From assembly GCF_004114425.1 (NCBI RefSeq), contig NZ_RDQF01000046.1, forward strand, positions 1 to 62,076: a stretch of DNA of 62,076 nt. Reading direction: 5' to 3'. This document shows, in pieces, positions 33,063-41,875 of this stretch. This DNA is from Bradyrhizobium vignae (lineage in GTDB: Bacteria > Pseudomonadota > Alphaproteobacteria > Rhizobiales > Xanthobacteraceae). Position 1 is the first letter of the stretch, and every line of letters begins with the position of its first letter. Both the position numbers and the translations under genes were made by a program. Below the pieces are notes generated by a model. That model worked only from the letters and a program-made list of their open reading frames with translations. It was not told the origin of the DNA and made no database searches.

Positions 33063-35917
33063 TCAGCGTCTCCGTCGGAACGCGAAGAGGGATTCCGGAC
33101 ATCGGCGAGGTAGGTTGTGCGTGGGCGCGTGTCGAGATGAGCAAGCAGCGCATAATGTCGTGGATCAGACCTACTTCGATTCACCTTCGAGCCGCTCTGA
33201 TTGAGGTCGCCGAATTCGATCGCGTTCGTCGGACAAGCGCTCTGACAGGCAGTCCGCACTTCATCGGTGCCGATGCGGCGATCCTCACGTTCGGCTGCTC
33301 GCCTGGCTCCGCTGATCCGCTGGACGCAGTAGGTGCATTTTTCCATTACGCCGCGGGCGCGGACCGTCACCTCCGGATTCTTCTGAGCGCGGTAGGATTC
33401 CAGACCAAGGTTGGCGTATTCCTGCCCGTCGGCGTAACCGCGGAAATTGAAACGACGGACCTTGTACGGGCAATTGGCCTCGCAGAAGCGCGTGCCGATG
33501 CATCTGTTGTACACCTGCGCGTTCAGGCCTTCGCTATCATGCACGGAGGCTGCCACGGGGCAGACCGGTTCGCAGGGGGCGTGCTCGCAATGCATGCACG
33601 GGACAGGCTGGAAACCGAGTGCTGGACTGTGCGCCGTTCCGTGATCATAGACATCGACCCGCAACCAATGCATGTCCCGGCCCCGGGCAACTTCTTCCGG
33701 GCCGACGACGGGCACGTTGTTCTCGGCCTGGCAGGCAACGACGCATGCGTTGCAGCCGATGCACAGTGACGTGTCGATGACCATGGCCCATGCATATTCA
33801 TCGCCGCTTCGGGGCGGAGCCGCAGGCAGCAGGCTGGAAGTGTTCTCCGGATCCGGAGATCCGACGGGGCGCGCGGCTTCCGCAAGCTTGCGCATTGGAT
33901 AGAGTTCGGCGACGTAGTCCGCGGCGCGCACGATATTCTGGGTGGTGAGCGGGTCCTGTTTTCGAGCCGTCTTGCTGATGGAGGCAGCCGCCAACAGCCA
34001 CGGGGTTTTGACGGCGCGCAGCCGGTTCGCATCGGCGCCAATTCCGTCGCCGATCGCACCCGCTCGCGTCCGGCCATACCCGAGCGTGAGGCTACCGACC
34101 CCGGCAGCGGCGGCCGGATCGATGACCACCGGCGCCTCCACTGTGCCGTGCTCGGACCGGATCGAGACGACGTCGCCTCCTGACACGCCAAAAGGCTCGG
34201 CGTCGCGAGGATTGATCGTCAGAGCGTTGCCCCAGACCTGCTTCGTGAGCGGTCTCGGACATTCCTGCAGCCAGGCATTGTTCGCGAATGAGCCGTCCCA
34301 GACGGCCGGATCGGGCTGCAGCACCAATGAGAAGCCCGGCGGCGCGCCCGCTCTCGGCAGCTCGGGTATTTTTGGCTCATGCGGCGTCACAGGCGGGCTG
34401 GCGCTGCCGGAAATCACTCCGTCGTGCAGCGCGCGCGTCCACCAGCCCTCGAAATCGGCTCCGGCGTTTGGCTGCCAGGTCTGACGTACTAGATCGCGCG
34501 GGCTCGCGTCGATCCCGTCCGCGAGGAGCGCGAGGAGCTCGTGATCCGTTCTAGTATGATAGAGCGGCCGGATCAGCGGCTGGACGAGACTGGCAGTTCC
34601 GTCTGGGCTGCGCAGGTCCGACCAGGCTTCGAGCGGATGAGTTTGCGGAAGGTGCCAGTTCGAGATCGCGGCCGTCTCGTCGGCATAGCAGCCCATGTGC
34701 AGGCGAAACGGCGCGTTGCGAGCCGCACGAGCGAAATCAAGGTCGGCGGGAGCATCATAAGCCGGGTTAACGCCGAGGATGACGAGCTGGTCGACCTGGC
34801 CGTCGTCCAGATCGCGAACAAGTTCGGCGAGCGTCCTCCCTTGACGCCCCGAGGGCGTGCGATCGATCCGCTCGATGAGATCGAGAGGCGCCTTGAGACG
34901 GGCGTTGATCCAATGGACGAGCGCGTGAGTTTCGGCTGAAAGGGATCGGCCGGCGATAACAATGGATCCGCCGGACGCTGAGCTGAGGTCCGAGCTGATT
35001 TGCCGCACGAGGCGCTGCACGTTTTCCGGCATCGCGGGCGCTCGCGCCCGGGAGCCGAGCGCGCCGGCGATCGCGATCGCAACTTCCTCGATGATGGCAG
35101 GCTGAAGGGCAAGCCGATGATCGGCCTTCGCCCCGGTCAACGTCGGAGCAGACTCCACACAGTACCAACGCGAGAAGCCGCCTGCCGGCTGCTTGCGGCC
35201 GTTCGCGAAAGCCCTGGCGTTTCTCAGTTGATCGGGACCATGGCCGATCGGATCCGAATCGAGAGCGACCACGATGTTCGCGCGCTCCAAATGCGGCACG
35301 AGGTCCAGCTCTCGCCCGTAAGCGAAGAGGGTTCCGGCGCTCGCCCCGGCACCGTCGATCGGATCATAGGCGTGCCAAGAAGCCTCGGGAAATCTAGCGA
35401 ACAGATCGTCGATCTGCCGCAGCAGGGTAGGGGAAGTGACCTTACCTGTGAGGATTCGAAGTCCCTTGCCCTGGCGCTGCTTCATCAATTGGTTCTGTTC
35501 GAGCAGAGCTCTGCGAAATGCCTCTGCCGCAGCGATGGACCCCTCGTGTAGTACAGCCCGCGACCGATCTGGATCGTAAAGAGAGAGTACGGCCGCCTCC
35601 ATGAAGATGTCCGTTGCACCGAGACTAGCTGGATGCTTCGGGTTGCCCTCGATCTTGATCGGCCGTCCGTCCACCGAGGTGACCAGCGCGCCGCGGCCGT
35701 AGCCTGACAGCGCCAGCGTGGTCGCGAACTTCATCGGCTCTCCGGGTACCAGGCGATCCGGCATCGTCACATAGGGCACGATCTCTTCATCCGGCCGGCT
35801 GCAAGCGCTCAGACCTCCCGCGATCCCGGCAGCCAAGAGGCTCAAGGCGCGCCGACGGTCGATCCTCGGGCTGCAAAAGGAGGCGGTTTTTATGGGCAGC
35901 TCGTCTACCTGTGGCAT
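33059..35917 (-). CDS. actB: Alternative complex III subunit ActB (molybdopterin-oxidoreductase-like, Fe-S)
   Basis: A 952-residue protein starting at the ATG at 35917, 13 bp inside the ActA end. A Tat-type signal (RIDRRRALSLLAAG, residues 18-31) is followed by a domain like the catalytic subunit of molybdopterin oxidoreductases but of the ActB type that lacks cofactor, to about residue 700. The C-terminal Fe-S domain has four cysteine groups: CIGCNACVVAC, CMHCEHAPCEPVCP, CIGTRFCEANCP and CTYCVQRI with CQSACP, enough for three to four clusters. This fusion of two ancestral subunits is typical of ACIII. It relays electrons from ActC to the hemes. Confidence 0.94.
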   Translation of the reverse strand: MPQVDELPIKTASFCSPRIDRRRALSLLAAGIAGGLSACSRPDEEIVPYVTMPDRLVPGEPMKFATTLALSGYGRGALVTSVDGRPIKIEGNPKHPASLGATDIFMEAAVLSLYDPDRSRAVLHEGSIAAAEAFRRALLEQNQLMKQRQGKGLRILTGKVTSPTLLRQIDDLFARFPEASWHAYDPIDGAGASAGTLFAYGRELDLVPHLERANIVVALDSDPIGHGPDQLRNARAFANGRKQPAGGFSRWYCVESAPTLTGAKADHRLALQPAIIEEVAIAIAGALGSRARAPAMPENVQRLVRQISSDLSSASGGSIVIAGRSLSAETHALVHWINARLKAPLDLIERIDRTPSGRQGRTLAELVRDLDDGQVDQLVILGVNPAYDAPADLDFARAARNAPFRLHMGCYADETAAISNWHLPQTHPLEAWSDLRSPDGTASLVQPLIRPLYHTRTDHELLALLADGIDASPRDLVRQTWQPNAGADFEGWWTRALHDGVISGSASPPVTPHEPKIPELPRAGAPPGFSLVLQPDPAVWDGSFANNAWLQECPRPLTKQVWGNALTINPRDAEPFGVSGGDVVSIRSEHGTVEAPVVIDPAAAAGVGSLTLGYGRTRAGAIGDGIGADANRLRAVKTPWLLAAASISKTARKQDPLTTQNIVRAADYVAELYPMRKLAEAARPVGSPDPENTSSLLPAAPPRSGDEYAWAMVIDTSLCIGCNACVVACQAENNVPVVGPEEVARGRDMHWLRVDVYDHGTAHSPALGFQPVPCMHCEHAPCEPVCPVAASVHDSEGLNAQVYNRCIGTRFCEANCPYKVRRFNFRGYADGQEYANLGLESYRAQKNPEVTVRARGVMEKCTYCVQRISGARRAAEREDRRIGTDEVRTACQSACPTNAIEFGDLNQSGSKVNRSRSDPRHYALLAHLDTRPRTTYLADVRNPSSRSDGDAE

Positions 35918-36558
35918 ATCGAGCAGTCCGTGAGGTGATCGACGCGAACGTGATACTCTGCCATCAGCTTCCGACCGAGCGCCTCCTGGTTTTGCGGCGG
36001 TGACCATTTTGGATCGAACACCGCGTCTCGCGGCCTCAGTGCCTTCTGCGGTGAGCGGTGACAATCGATGCACCACTGCATCGTCAACGGTGCCGCCTGG
36101 CGCGTCAGTCTCATCTGGTCGATTGGACCATGGCACGTGGTGCACCCGACGCCCTTGGCCACATGGATCGAGTGATCGAAGTAGACGTAATCCGGCAGTC
36201 TGTTGACCCGTTGCCAGGCAATCGGGGTGTTGCGCGCGAGGCTCGCCCTTACGGGCGCCAGCATCTCGGCGTTCGTCCAAAGCTGCGAATGACAGGTCAT
36301 GCAGGTCTCGGTCGGGGGCAGGCCCGCAAACCGCGCCTTCTCCACCGAGGTATGGCAATATCTGCAGTCGAGACCTAGACCGCCAACATGATGTTCATGG
36401 CTGAAGGGAACGGGCTGGTTTCGCGTCACATCTTCTCCAGTGGCGTAGGGCGAACTCATTATGCTGTAGGCGAGTCCGACTAGAAGGATTGGGACTGCAC
36501 CGCACGAGGCCAGGAGAACTTTCGCGATCGTGTCAGCGCCTGGGCGGAAAATCTGCAT
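35905..36558 (-). CDS. actA: Alternative complex III subunit ActA (pentaheme cytochrome c)
   Basis: A 217-residue cytochrome with an N-terminal membrane anchor (VLLASCGAVPILLVGLAYSI) and five CxxCH heme sites: CRYCH, CMTCH, CTTCH, CIDCH and CSICH, the last being almost at the C-terminus. FSHEHHVGG and YFDHSIHVAKG supply the distal histidines. This is the pentaheme count known for ActA of alternative complex III. It is the first gene of the operon and the 445 bp upstream of it must hold the main promoter. Confidence 0.95.
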   Translation of the reverse strand: MQIFRPGADTIAKVLLASCGAVPILLVGLAYSIMSSPYATGEDVTRNQPVPFSHEHHVGGLGLDCRYCHTSVEKARFAGLPPTETCMTCHSQLWTNAEMLAPVRASLARNTPIAWQRVNRLPDYVYFDHSIHVAKGVGCTTCHGPIDQMRLTRQAAPLTMQWCIDCHRSPQKALRPRDAVFDPKWSPPQNQEALGRKLMAEYHVRVDHLTDCSICHR

Positions 36559-37003
36559 GCACCTGGCCCGGCTGGGAACATCTCAACGTCGCTTACGCCC
36601 GTCCGTCCATCTTCGGCCGCCGAAAGGTGCTGGTGTGGGAGGTCGAACCGGCGAAGCATGCATCCGTGACCCTTGCGCGCAAATGGTGCCGAATTGGCAT
36701 TTGCGCCGACGATGTTGGACGACGGCTCTTTTAAGCGGCATGAGGTGACCCCAGGGTGATGGCCGCGGCGCCCCGCAGCCGAGGTGACGCTCAACGATTT
36801 CGAAACTGCTCCGTGCCTACCGCCCCCGGTCCGAGCATCAGAATCTTGGCGCGCTACCGTACAATTCTGTTATGCCCGCCGGCGAGGGCGCCACTGTTCG
36901 CTGGCGTACCGACCATCACGTGCGACCGAGCCCTGCTGCCGGAACGTAACGCCAGGTCGATCACTATTTCAGGCATCTGTTCTCCCACTAGAAAGGCGCC
37001 CAA
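36559..37003. other. Intergenic control region between the ACIII operon and the plus-strand genes
   Basis: No gene is supported here. It must carry the promoter of the minus-strand ACIII-oxidase operon and that of the plus-strand secreted protein at 37004. A 14 bp motif, CGCTACCGTACAAT at 36852-36865, recurs with one change at 44607-44620, upstream of the TPP-enzyme operon. No perfect EcfG or sigma-54 site was found. Confidence 0.4.
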
Positions 37004-37399
37004 ATGACACGCACACTCATGACTGCCTCGGCCGTGGCCGTACTTGCTCTCGCAAGCCCCGCGCTCGCACAGAACGCTTCGAAAGGGTCTCAAGCCGCAT
37101 CACAACAGCCCAGCACCTCCTCTCAGCAGCAGCCCGGCACTTCGAACCAAAATCTCGCAGCCGCGCAGCAGATAAAGCAAGATCTCCAGAAGGCAGGCTT
37201 CACGGACGTCAATGTCGTTGCCGAGTCCTTCGTGGTTCAGGCCAAGAGCAAGGATGGAAATCCAGTGGTGATGACCATCGGTCCCCACGGGATGTCGGTC
37301 TTCGAAGCCATGAACGTCGACAGCAAAGGTGGTCAATCGGGTAGCTCATCCCAGAACACCACCGGCTCTACCTCACCTCACCAGGGCAATTCCAAGTAA
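37004..37399 (+). CDS. Small secreted protein of unknown function
   Basis: A 131-residue exported protein. A signal peptide (residues 1-22, cut after ALA) is followed by a Gln/Ser-rich linker and a compact segment near 50-100 (IKQDLQKAGFTDVNVVAESF, VMTIGPHGMSVFEAM), then a Ser/Gly/Thr-rich tail. The central segment has the length and hydrophobic pattern of a single PepSY-like unit, but I do not assign the family. Similar proteins are frequent in Bradyrhizobium. Start: ATG at 37004 after GAAAGGCGCCCAA. Confidence 0.75.
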   Translation: MTRTLMTASAVAVLALASPALAQNASKGSQAASQQPSTSSQQQPGTSNQNLAAAQQIKQDLQKAGFTDVNVVAESFVVQAKSKDGNPVVMTIGPHGMSVFEAMNVDSKGGQSGSSSQNTTGSTSPHQGNSK

Positions 37400-37439
37400 G
37401 GCGTCGTGCTTTGATGGCCTGGTCAAATCGGGAGGCGGC

Positions 37440-37676
37440 ATGAAGCGGTTGGCATGGCGAGGTCGCCGGAAGGGGACAAAACGGCGGCGTCGCCGCCGCA
37501 CCGAAGCCTTGCTGCCGCTTCCCGAGCGGCTGAAGCAACTCGCCGAAAGAGCCAAGCAGGAAGCGCAAGAGCTGCCCCCTGGCAAAGAACGGGATCGCTG
37601 CCTCCTCAAGGCGGCGCAAGCACAGAACGTTTTTGAGTTCGTAGGCCTGCTTGAGGCCGACGTGCGCCGCAACTGA
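37440..37676 (+). CDS. Small basic hypothetical protein
   Basis: A 78-residue protein with a very basic N-terminus (KRLAWRGRRKGTKRRRRRRT) and a helical remainder rich in Glu, Lys and Ala (LKQLAERAKQEAQELPPGKE). GGGAGGCGGC in front of the ATG is a good ribosome-binding site. I do not recognise the family; it may bind nucleic acid. Short stand-alone gene between the secreted protein and the dehydrogenase operon. Confidence 0.6.
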   Translation: MKRLAWRGRRKGTKRRRRRRTEALLPLPERLKQLAERAKQEAQELPPGKERDRCLLKAAQAQNVFEFVGLLEADVRRN

Positions 37677-37791
37677 CAGCATAAGCTGCCGGATCGGTCC
37701 GGAAGCGTACCGAATTTCCCCAGAACCCGCGGCAGCCGAGCGAACGTCGGCCTTTCCAGAGTGTTGATGCGGCCACACAGGGGTTCCGATC

Positions 37792-38556
37792 ATGTCGACA
37801 TCGAGAGGGACGAAGCGGGAAGTCAGTCGACGCGACCTGCTTACCGCGGGGCTTGCTGCTGGTACATCCTTGGCCCTTCCCACCGCCCCTGCAGCGGCAG
37901 ATACAATCGCGCAGCAAGTCCCTTGGGCTCCGGGCGAGGCGAACAAACCATCTCCGGTCGCCGGGAGCGATTACCGGTTTTTGTCAGCGGACGAAGCGGC
38001 TTGGCTCGATGCCGCCGTGTCGCGTCTGATACCAAAGGATGATATGGGGCCCGGCGCGCGAGAACTCGGCGTCACACTGTTCATCGATCGCCAGCTCGCT
38101 GGAGCCTACGGCAGAGCTGAGCGCTGGTATATGGCGGGACCATGGTCGAAGGGCACGGATAGTCAAGGCTACCAGTCCCGGATGACGCCGGCGCAGATGT
38201 ACCGCGCCGCGATCAAGGCGATTGACGTCTATTGTCGCGGCAAATTCGGCGGGAAGCCCTTTGTTGAACTCAGCACGGAGCAGCAGGACACGGTCCTCGG
38301 AGAGCTCGAAGAAGGTAAAGCCAAGCTTCAGAACGTGGATGCCAAGGCATTCTTCAAGCAATTCCTCCTCAACACCCAGGAAGGCTACTTCGCCGATCCC
38401 ATGTACGGCGGCAACAAGGATATGGCGGCTTGGAAGATGATCGGTTTTCCCGGTGCGAGGTACGACTATCGGGACTTCGTCGGTCAGCACGGCAAGCGCT
38501 ACCCGTTGCCGCCCGTCGCGATCTATGGTCGGCCCGACTGGAGCTCGAAGGCATAG
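37792..38556 (+). CDS. Gluconate 2-dehydrogenase subunit 3-family protein (small subunit, Tat-exported)
   Basis: A 254-residue protein with a twin-arginine signal (REVSRRDLLTAGLAAG, about residues 10-25), placing the complex in the periplasm. The rest is the subunit 3 domain: FLSADEAAWLDAAVSRLIPKDD, DRQLAGAYG, TPAQMYRAAI and FKQFLLNTQEGYFADP. In three-subunit FAD-dependent dehydrogenases this small subunit is needed for export, by hitch-hiking of the flavoprotein, and for maturation. It is followed 9 bp later by the GMC subunit. Confidence 0.9.
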   Translation: MSTSRGTKREVSRRDLLTAGLAAGTSLALPTAPAAADTIAQQVPWAPGEANKPSPVAGSDYRFLSADEAAWLDAAVSRLIPKDDMGPGARELGVTLFIDRQLAGAYGRAERWYMAGPWSKGTDSQGYQSRMTPAQMYRAAIKAIDVYCRGKFGGKPFVELSTEQQDTVLGELEEGKAKLQNVDAKAFFKQFLLNTQEGYFADPMYGGNKDMAAWKMIGFPGARYDYRDFVGQHGKRYPLPPVAIYGRPDWSSKA

Positions 38557-38565
38557 GAGATCGAT

Positions 38566-40332
38566 ATGGCCACCAAGTTGCCGGCGGTCGATGCGCTTCT
38601 CGTGGGCTTCGGCTGGACCGGCGCCTTGATGGGTCAGGAGCTGACCGATGCCGGGCTGAATGTCTTGGCGCTCGAGCGGGGAGGATGGCGCGACACCACC
38701 ACGGATTTCGCCACCACGTTCATCCAGGACGAGCTCCGCTACTACTACCGCCATGAGCTCTTCCAGGAGCCCGCACGCGAGACGCTGACCTTCCGAAACT
38801 CCGCAAACGAAACCGCTCTGCCGATGCGTCAACTCGGCTCCTTCCTCCCCGGGACAGGCGTCGGCGGAGCGGGAATCCATTGGAATGGACAGAACTGGCG
38901 TTTCCTGCCGAGCGACTTCGTCGCGCGCAGCCACAACAGCGACCGCTATGGCGCAGCGGCGATACCCCAAGACATGACCATCCAGGATTGGGGCATCACA
39001 TATGACGATCTGGAACCTTATTACGACAAGTGGGAATACCTCTGCGGGATATCGGGCAAGGCAGGCAATATCAGGGGACAGATCCAACCCGGAGGAAATC
39101 CGTTCGAAGGTCCCCGAGACAGAGACTATCCGAACCCGCCCATGGCGATGACCTATGGTCCGACACTCTTCGCAGAAGCGGCACGGGATATCGGGTTGAA
39201 GCCGTTCCCCGCGCCATCAGCGAACATGTCTCGCGCTTACACCAACCCGCTCGGCGTGCAGCTCGGACCGTGCACCTATTGCGGCTTCTGCGAGAAATTC
39301 GGTTGCGGTAACTATTCCAAGGCAAGTCCGCAGACGACCATCCTCCCGGTCCTGCTTCGCAAGAAGAACTTCACGTTGAAGACCGAGTGTGAGGTCGTCA
39401 AGATCAACCTGGACAGCGACGGGAAGAGGGCGGTCAGCGTCACCTACGTCGACACTCAAGGCGAAGAGTACGAGCAGCCGGCCGACCTGATCGTTCTCAG
39501 CGCGTTCGTTTTGCACAATGTCCACCTTCTGCTCCTGTCAGGAATCGGCACTCCGTACGACCCCAACACAGGAGCCGGGACGCTTGGCAAGAACTATGCC
39601 TATCAAATCGTCTCGAGCGTCGACGTGTTCTACGACGACAAGATCCTGAACCCGTTCATCGGCGCCGGCGCGCTAGGGACCGTGGTCGACGAGTTCAACG
39701 GAGATAATTTCGACCACACCAATCTGGGCTTCGTCGGAGGCGGTTACATAGCCTGCTGGAATACCAACGGTCGTCCGATCGAGACCCATCTCGTTCCGGA
39801 TGGAACGCCCAAATGGGGCTCTAAGTGGAAGAAAGCGGTTGTGCAAAACTATCTGCGCTCGATGTCGATCTCTACGCATGGGGCGGTCATGAGCCACCGG
39901 GGAAACCACCTTGATTTGGATCCGACCTACCGCGACTTTCTCGGTCGCCCGCTGATGCGCATGACGTTCGACTACACCGACAACGAGCACAAGATGTCGG
40001 ATTTCCTGACGGGAAAGGCCGAAGAGATCGCCCGCGCGATGAAGCCACGTGAGATCAGGAGCAATCCCCGAAAGGGGCACTATGACATCACGCCGTACCA
40101 GACGACCCATAACACCGGCGGCGCGATCATGGGCTCCAATCCGGGAGAAAGCGTCATCAACCGCTATCTGCAGCACTGGGACGTCTCGAACCTGTTCGTG
40201 ATGGGATCCTCGGCGTTCCCGCAGAACCCGGGCTACAACCCGACAGGTACCGTCGCCGCGCTGGCGCTCTGGTCCGCTCACGCCATCAGAACGCAATATC
40301 TGAAAAGTCCCGGGCCGCTGGTTCAAGCGTAG
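38566..40332 (+). CDS. GMC-family FAD dehydrogenase, large subunit (gluconate/sugar dehydrogenase type)
   Basis: A 588-residue flavoprotein. FAD motif GFGWTG near the N-terminus, GTGVGGAGIHWNG, a four-cysteine segment CTYCGFCEKFGCG around residue 240 that resembles the 3Fe-4S ligands of FAD-glucose dehydrogenase, and catalytic-site blocks THNTGGAIMG (His) and NPGYNPTGTVAAL (Asn). No own signal peptide, as expected for export with the Tat-bearing small subunit. It should oxidise a sugar, polyol or aldonic acid in the periplasm and pass electrons to the triheme cytochrome next door. The precise substrate is not readable. Confidence 0.92.
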   Translation: MATKLPAVDALLVGFGWTGALMGQELTDAGLNVLALERGGWRDTTTDFATTFIQDELRYYYRHELFQEPARETLTFRNSANETALPMRQLGSFLPGTGVGGAGIHWNGQNWRFLPSDFVARSHNSDRYGAAAIPQDMTIQDWGITYDDLEPYYDKWEYLCGISGKAGNIRGQIQPGGNPFEGPRDRDYPNPPMAMTYGPTLFAEAARDIGLKPFPAPSANMSRAYTNPLGVQLGPCTYCGFCEKFGCGNYSKASPQTTILPVLLRKKNFTLKTECEVVKINLDSDGKRAVSVTYVDTQGEEYEQPADLIVLSAFVLHNVHLLLLSGIGTPYDPNTGAGTLGKNYAYQIVSSVDVFYDDKILNPFIGAGALGTVVDEFNGDNFDHTNLGFVGGGYIACWNTNGRPIETHLVPDGTPKWGSKWKKAVVQNYLRSMSISTHGAVMSHRGNHLDLDPTYRDFLGRPLMRMTFDYTDNEHKMSDFLTGKAEEIARAMKPREIRSNPRKGHYDITPYQTTHNTGGAIMGSNPGESVINRYLQHWDVSNLFVMGSSAFPQNPGYNPTGTVAALALWSAHAIRTQYLKSPGPLVQA

Positions 40333-40342
40333 GAGAGGCGCA

Positions 40343-41608
40343 ATGTTGTTTGCTCTCGTCAGGTTGTCGTTGGCCTGCGCCTGTGCCGCAACATTCTGCG
40401 TCTTCCCCGCCCGGGGCGAGCAACTGTCCTTTGCTCAGGTCGAGCGAGGCCGCTATCTCGCGGCTGCCGGCGACTGCGAGGCCTGCCATACCGCGCCTGG
40501 AGGCAAGCCGTTCGCCGGCGGCCGCGCGATTCCGACGCCCTTCGGAACAATCTACTCTGCCAATATCACGCCCGACCGAACGACCGGGATCGGCGCCTGG
40601 TCCGACGATCAGTTCTACCGCGCCCTGCACCAGGGCATATCGGCCGATGGCAGCTATCTCTATCCTGCGTTTCCCTACCCCTGGTATACCAAAGTCACCC
40701 GCGAAGATGCCGACGCTCTCGAGGCCTTTCTGAGCTCGCTAGATCCCGTCGCCAACTCCCCTCCGCCGAACCAACTCGCGTGGCCGTTGAACGAACGCGT
40801 CGTCATGAAGGGGTGGAACGAGCTGTTCTTCCATGAAGGCACCTTCAAGCCCGACGATCAGAAATCACCCGAATGGAATCGGGGGGCCTATTTGGTCGAA
40901 GGCCTCGGACATTGCGGAGCCTGCCACACGCCCACCAACGTGCTGGGGGCTTCCGAGAAGCAGTCCGCGCTGCGCGGCGGGAAGCTCCAGGATTGGTACG
41001 CCCCAAATCTGACGGCCGACGTGCGGTCCGGTTTGGGAAACTGGTCAGTGGACGATATCGTGGCGTTTCTCAAGACGGGGCGCAATTCCCGCACGGTCGC
41101 ATACGGCCCGATGTCGGAGGTCGTCACCTTCTCGACTTCGAAGCTGAAAGACGACGATCTGAAAGCGATAGCGACCTACCTCAAGGACGTGCCTTCAGGT
41201 GCCGGAGAACACAAAGACGATCAGACGCAGCCCGATTCCAAGGTCCTGACCGTCGGGAAAGCGCTCTACGTGGACAATTGCTCGGGCTGCCATCAGGCTG
41301 AAGGTCAGGGCGTGCCTGCTATGTTTCCCCGCCTCCAGGGTGACAGCGCCGTCCAGGACCGGGATCCAACCACCATCGCGCGGTTGATCCTGAACGGAGC
41401 TCATGCGGCAACGACCGATGCAAGGCCTACGCAGGTCTCCATGCCCGCGTTCAAATGGAAGCTCTCGGACCAGCAGATTGCCGACCTCGCCACCTACATC
41501 AGGAACGCATGGGGAAATTCGGCGCCTCCGGTCTCGGCGCCGAAAGTTGGCGACGTGCGGCACTCGACGGCACCCGACTCCGCTCAGGAAAGAGGAGAGA
41601 CGAGATGA
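40343..41608 (+). CDS. Triheme cytochrome c subunit of the membrane-bound dehydrogenase
   Basis: A 421-residue exported cytochrome (signal peptide ends near ARG/EQ, about residue 29). Three CxxCH sites, CEACH, CGACH and CSGCH, and the spacing match the cytochrome subunits of gluconate, sorbitol and alcohol dehydrogenases. It accepts electrons from the GMC subunit and delivers them to ubiquinone or, given the neighbouring caa3 genes, possibly to a c-type oxidase. It overlaps the next small gene by ATGA and ends a three-gene dehydrogenase operon. Confidence 0.93.
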   Translation: MLFALVRLSLACACAATFCVFPARGEQLSFAQVERGRYLAAAGDCEACHTAPGGKPFAGGRAIPTPFGTIYSANITPDRTTGIGAWSDDQFYRALHQGISADGSYLYPAFPYPWYTKVTREDADALEAFLSSLDPVANSPPPNQLAWPLNERVVMKGWNELFFHEGTFKPDDQKSPEWNRGAYLVEGLGHCGACHTPTNVLGASEKQSALRGGKLQDWYAPNLTADVRSGLGNWSVDDIVAFLKTGRNSRTVAYGPMSEVVTFSTSKLKDDDLKAIATYLKDVPSGAGEHKDDQTQPDSKVLTVGKALYVDNCSGCHQAEGQGVPAMFPRLQGDSAVQDRDPTTIARLILNGAHAATTDARPTQVSMPAFKWKLSDQQIADLATYIRNAWGNSAPPVSAPKVGDVRHSTAPDSAQERGETR

Positions 41609-41820
41609 TCCGTTTCGAACGCCTTGTACTGCAGACATGCGCGGCGGCCTTCGTGCTCGCTCCGGCAGCTCACGGGACGACGGACAAGTCGAAGGAGACG
41701 CCCGGGATTGCCGCCTATCAGGCGACGCAAGGCGCTTTCAAGCGGGACCGCAAGATCAGCCGACAGATTCTCCGGAGTGAGCACAAGAAGCGGAGCTCGG
41801 AAGCGGTCCATACCCGATGA
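41605..41820 (+). CDS. Small exported hypothetical protein
   Basis: A 71-residue protein whose ATG overlaps the cytochrome stop (ATGA). The N-terminus looks like a signal peptide (LVLQTCAAAFVLAPAAHG); the remainder is basic (FKRDRKISRQILRSEHKKR). No family recognised. Coupling suggests that it belongs to the dehydrogenase complex or its assembly. Confidence 0.6.
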   Translation: MIRFERLVLQTCAAAFVLAPAAHGTTDKSKETPGIAAYQATQGAFKRDRKISRQILRSEHKKRSSEAVHTR

Positions 41821-41875
41821 ATCCACAACCCTGTCCGGAAGCCGAAGGGACGTGACGCGCGGCGCGGTGCGGCCG

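Noticed and set aside
35918..36358. Upstream in-frame extension of ActB (147 codons)
   Set aside because: It lies wholly within ActA in another frame. The ATG at 35917 immediately precedes a Tat signal and gives the usual ActB length.
36670..36710. Possible sigma-54 promoter (GGCACCATTTGC on the minus strand) before ActA
   Set aside because: The GG and GC dinucleotides are 8 bp apart, not the required 10.
37984..39087. 367-codon minus-strand frame opposite the dehydrogenase small and large subunits
   Set aside because: Antisense shadow of two well-supported genes without domain content or ribosome-binding site.
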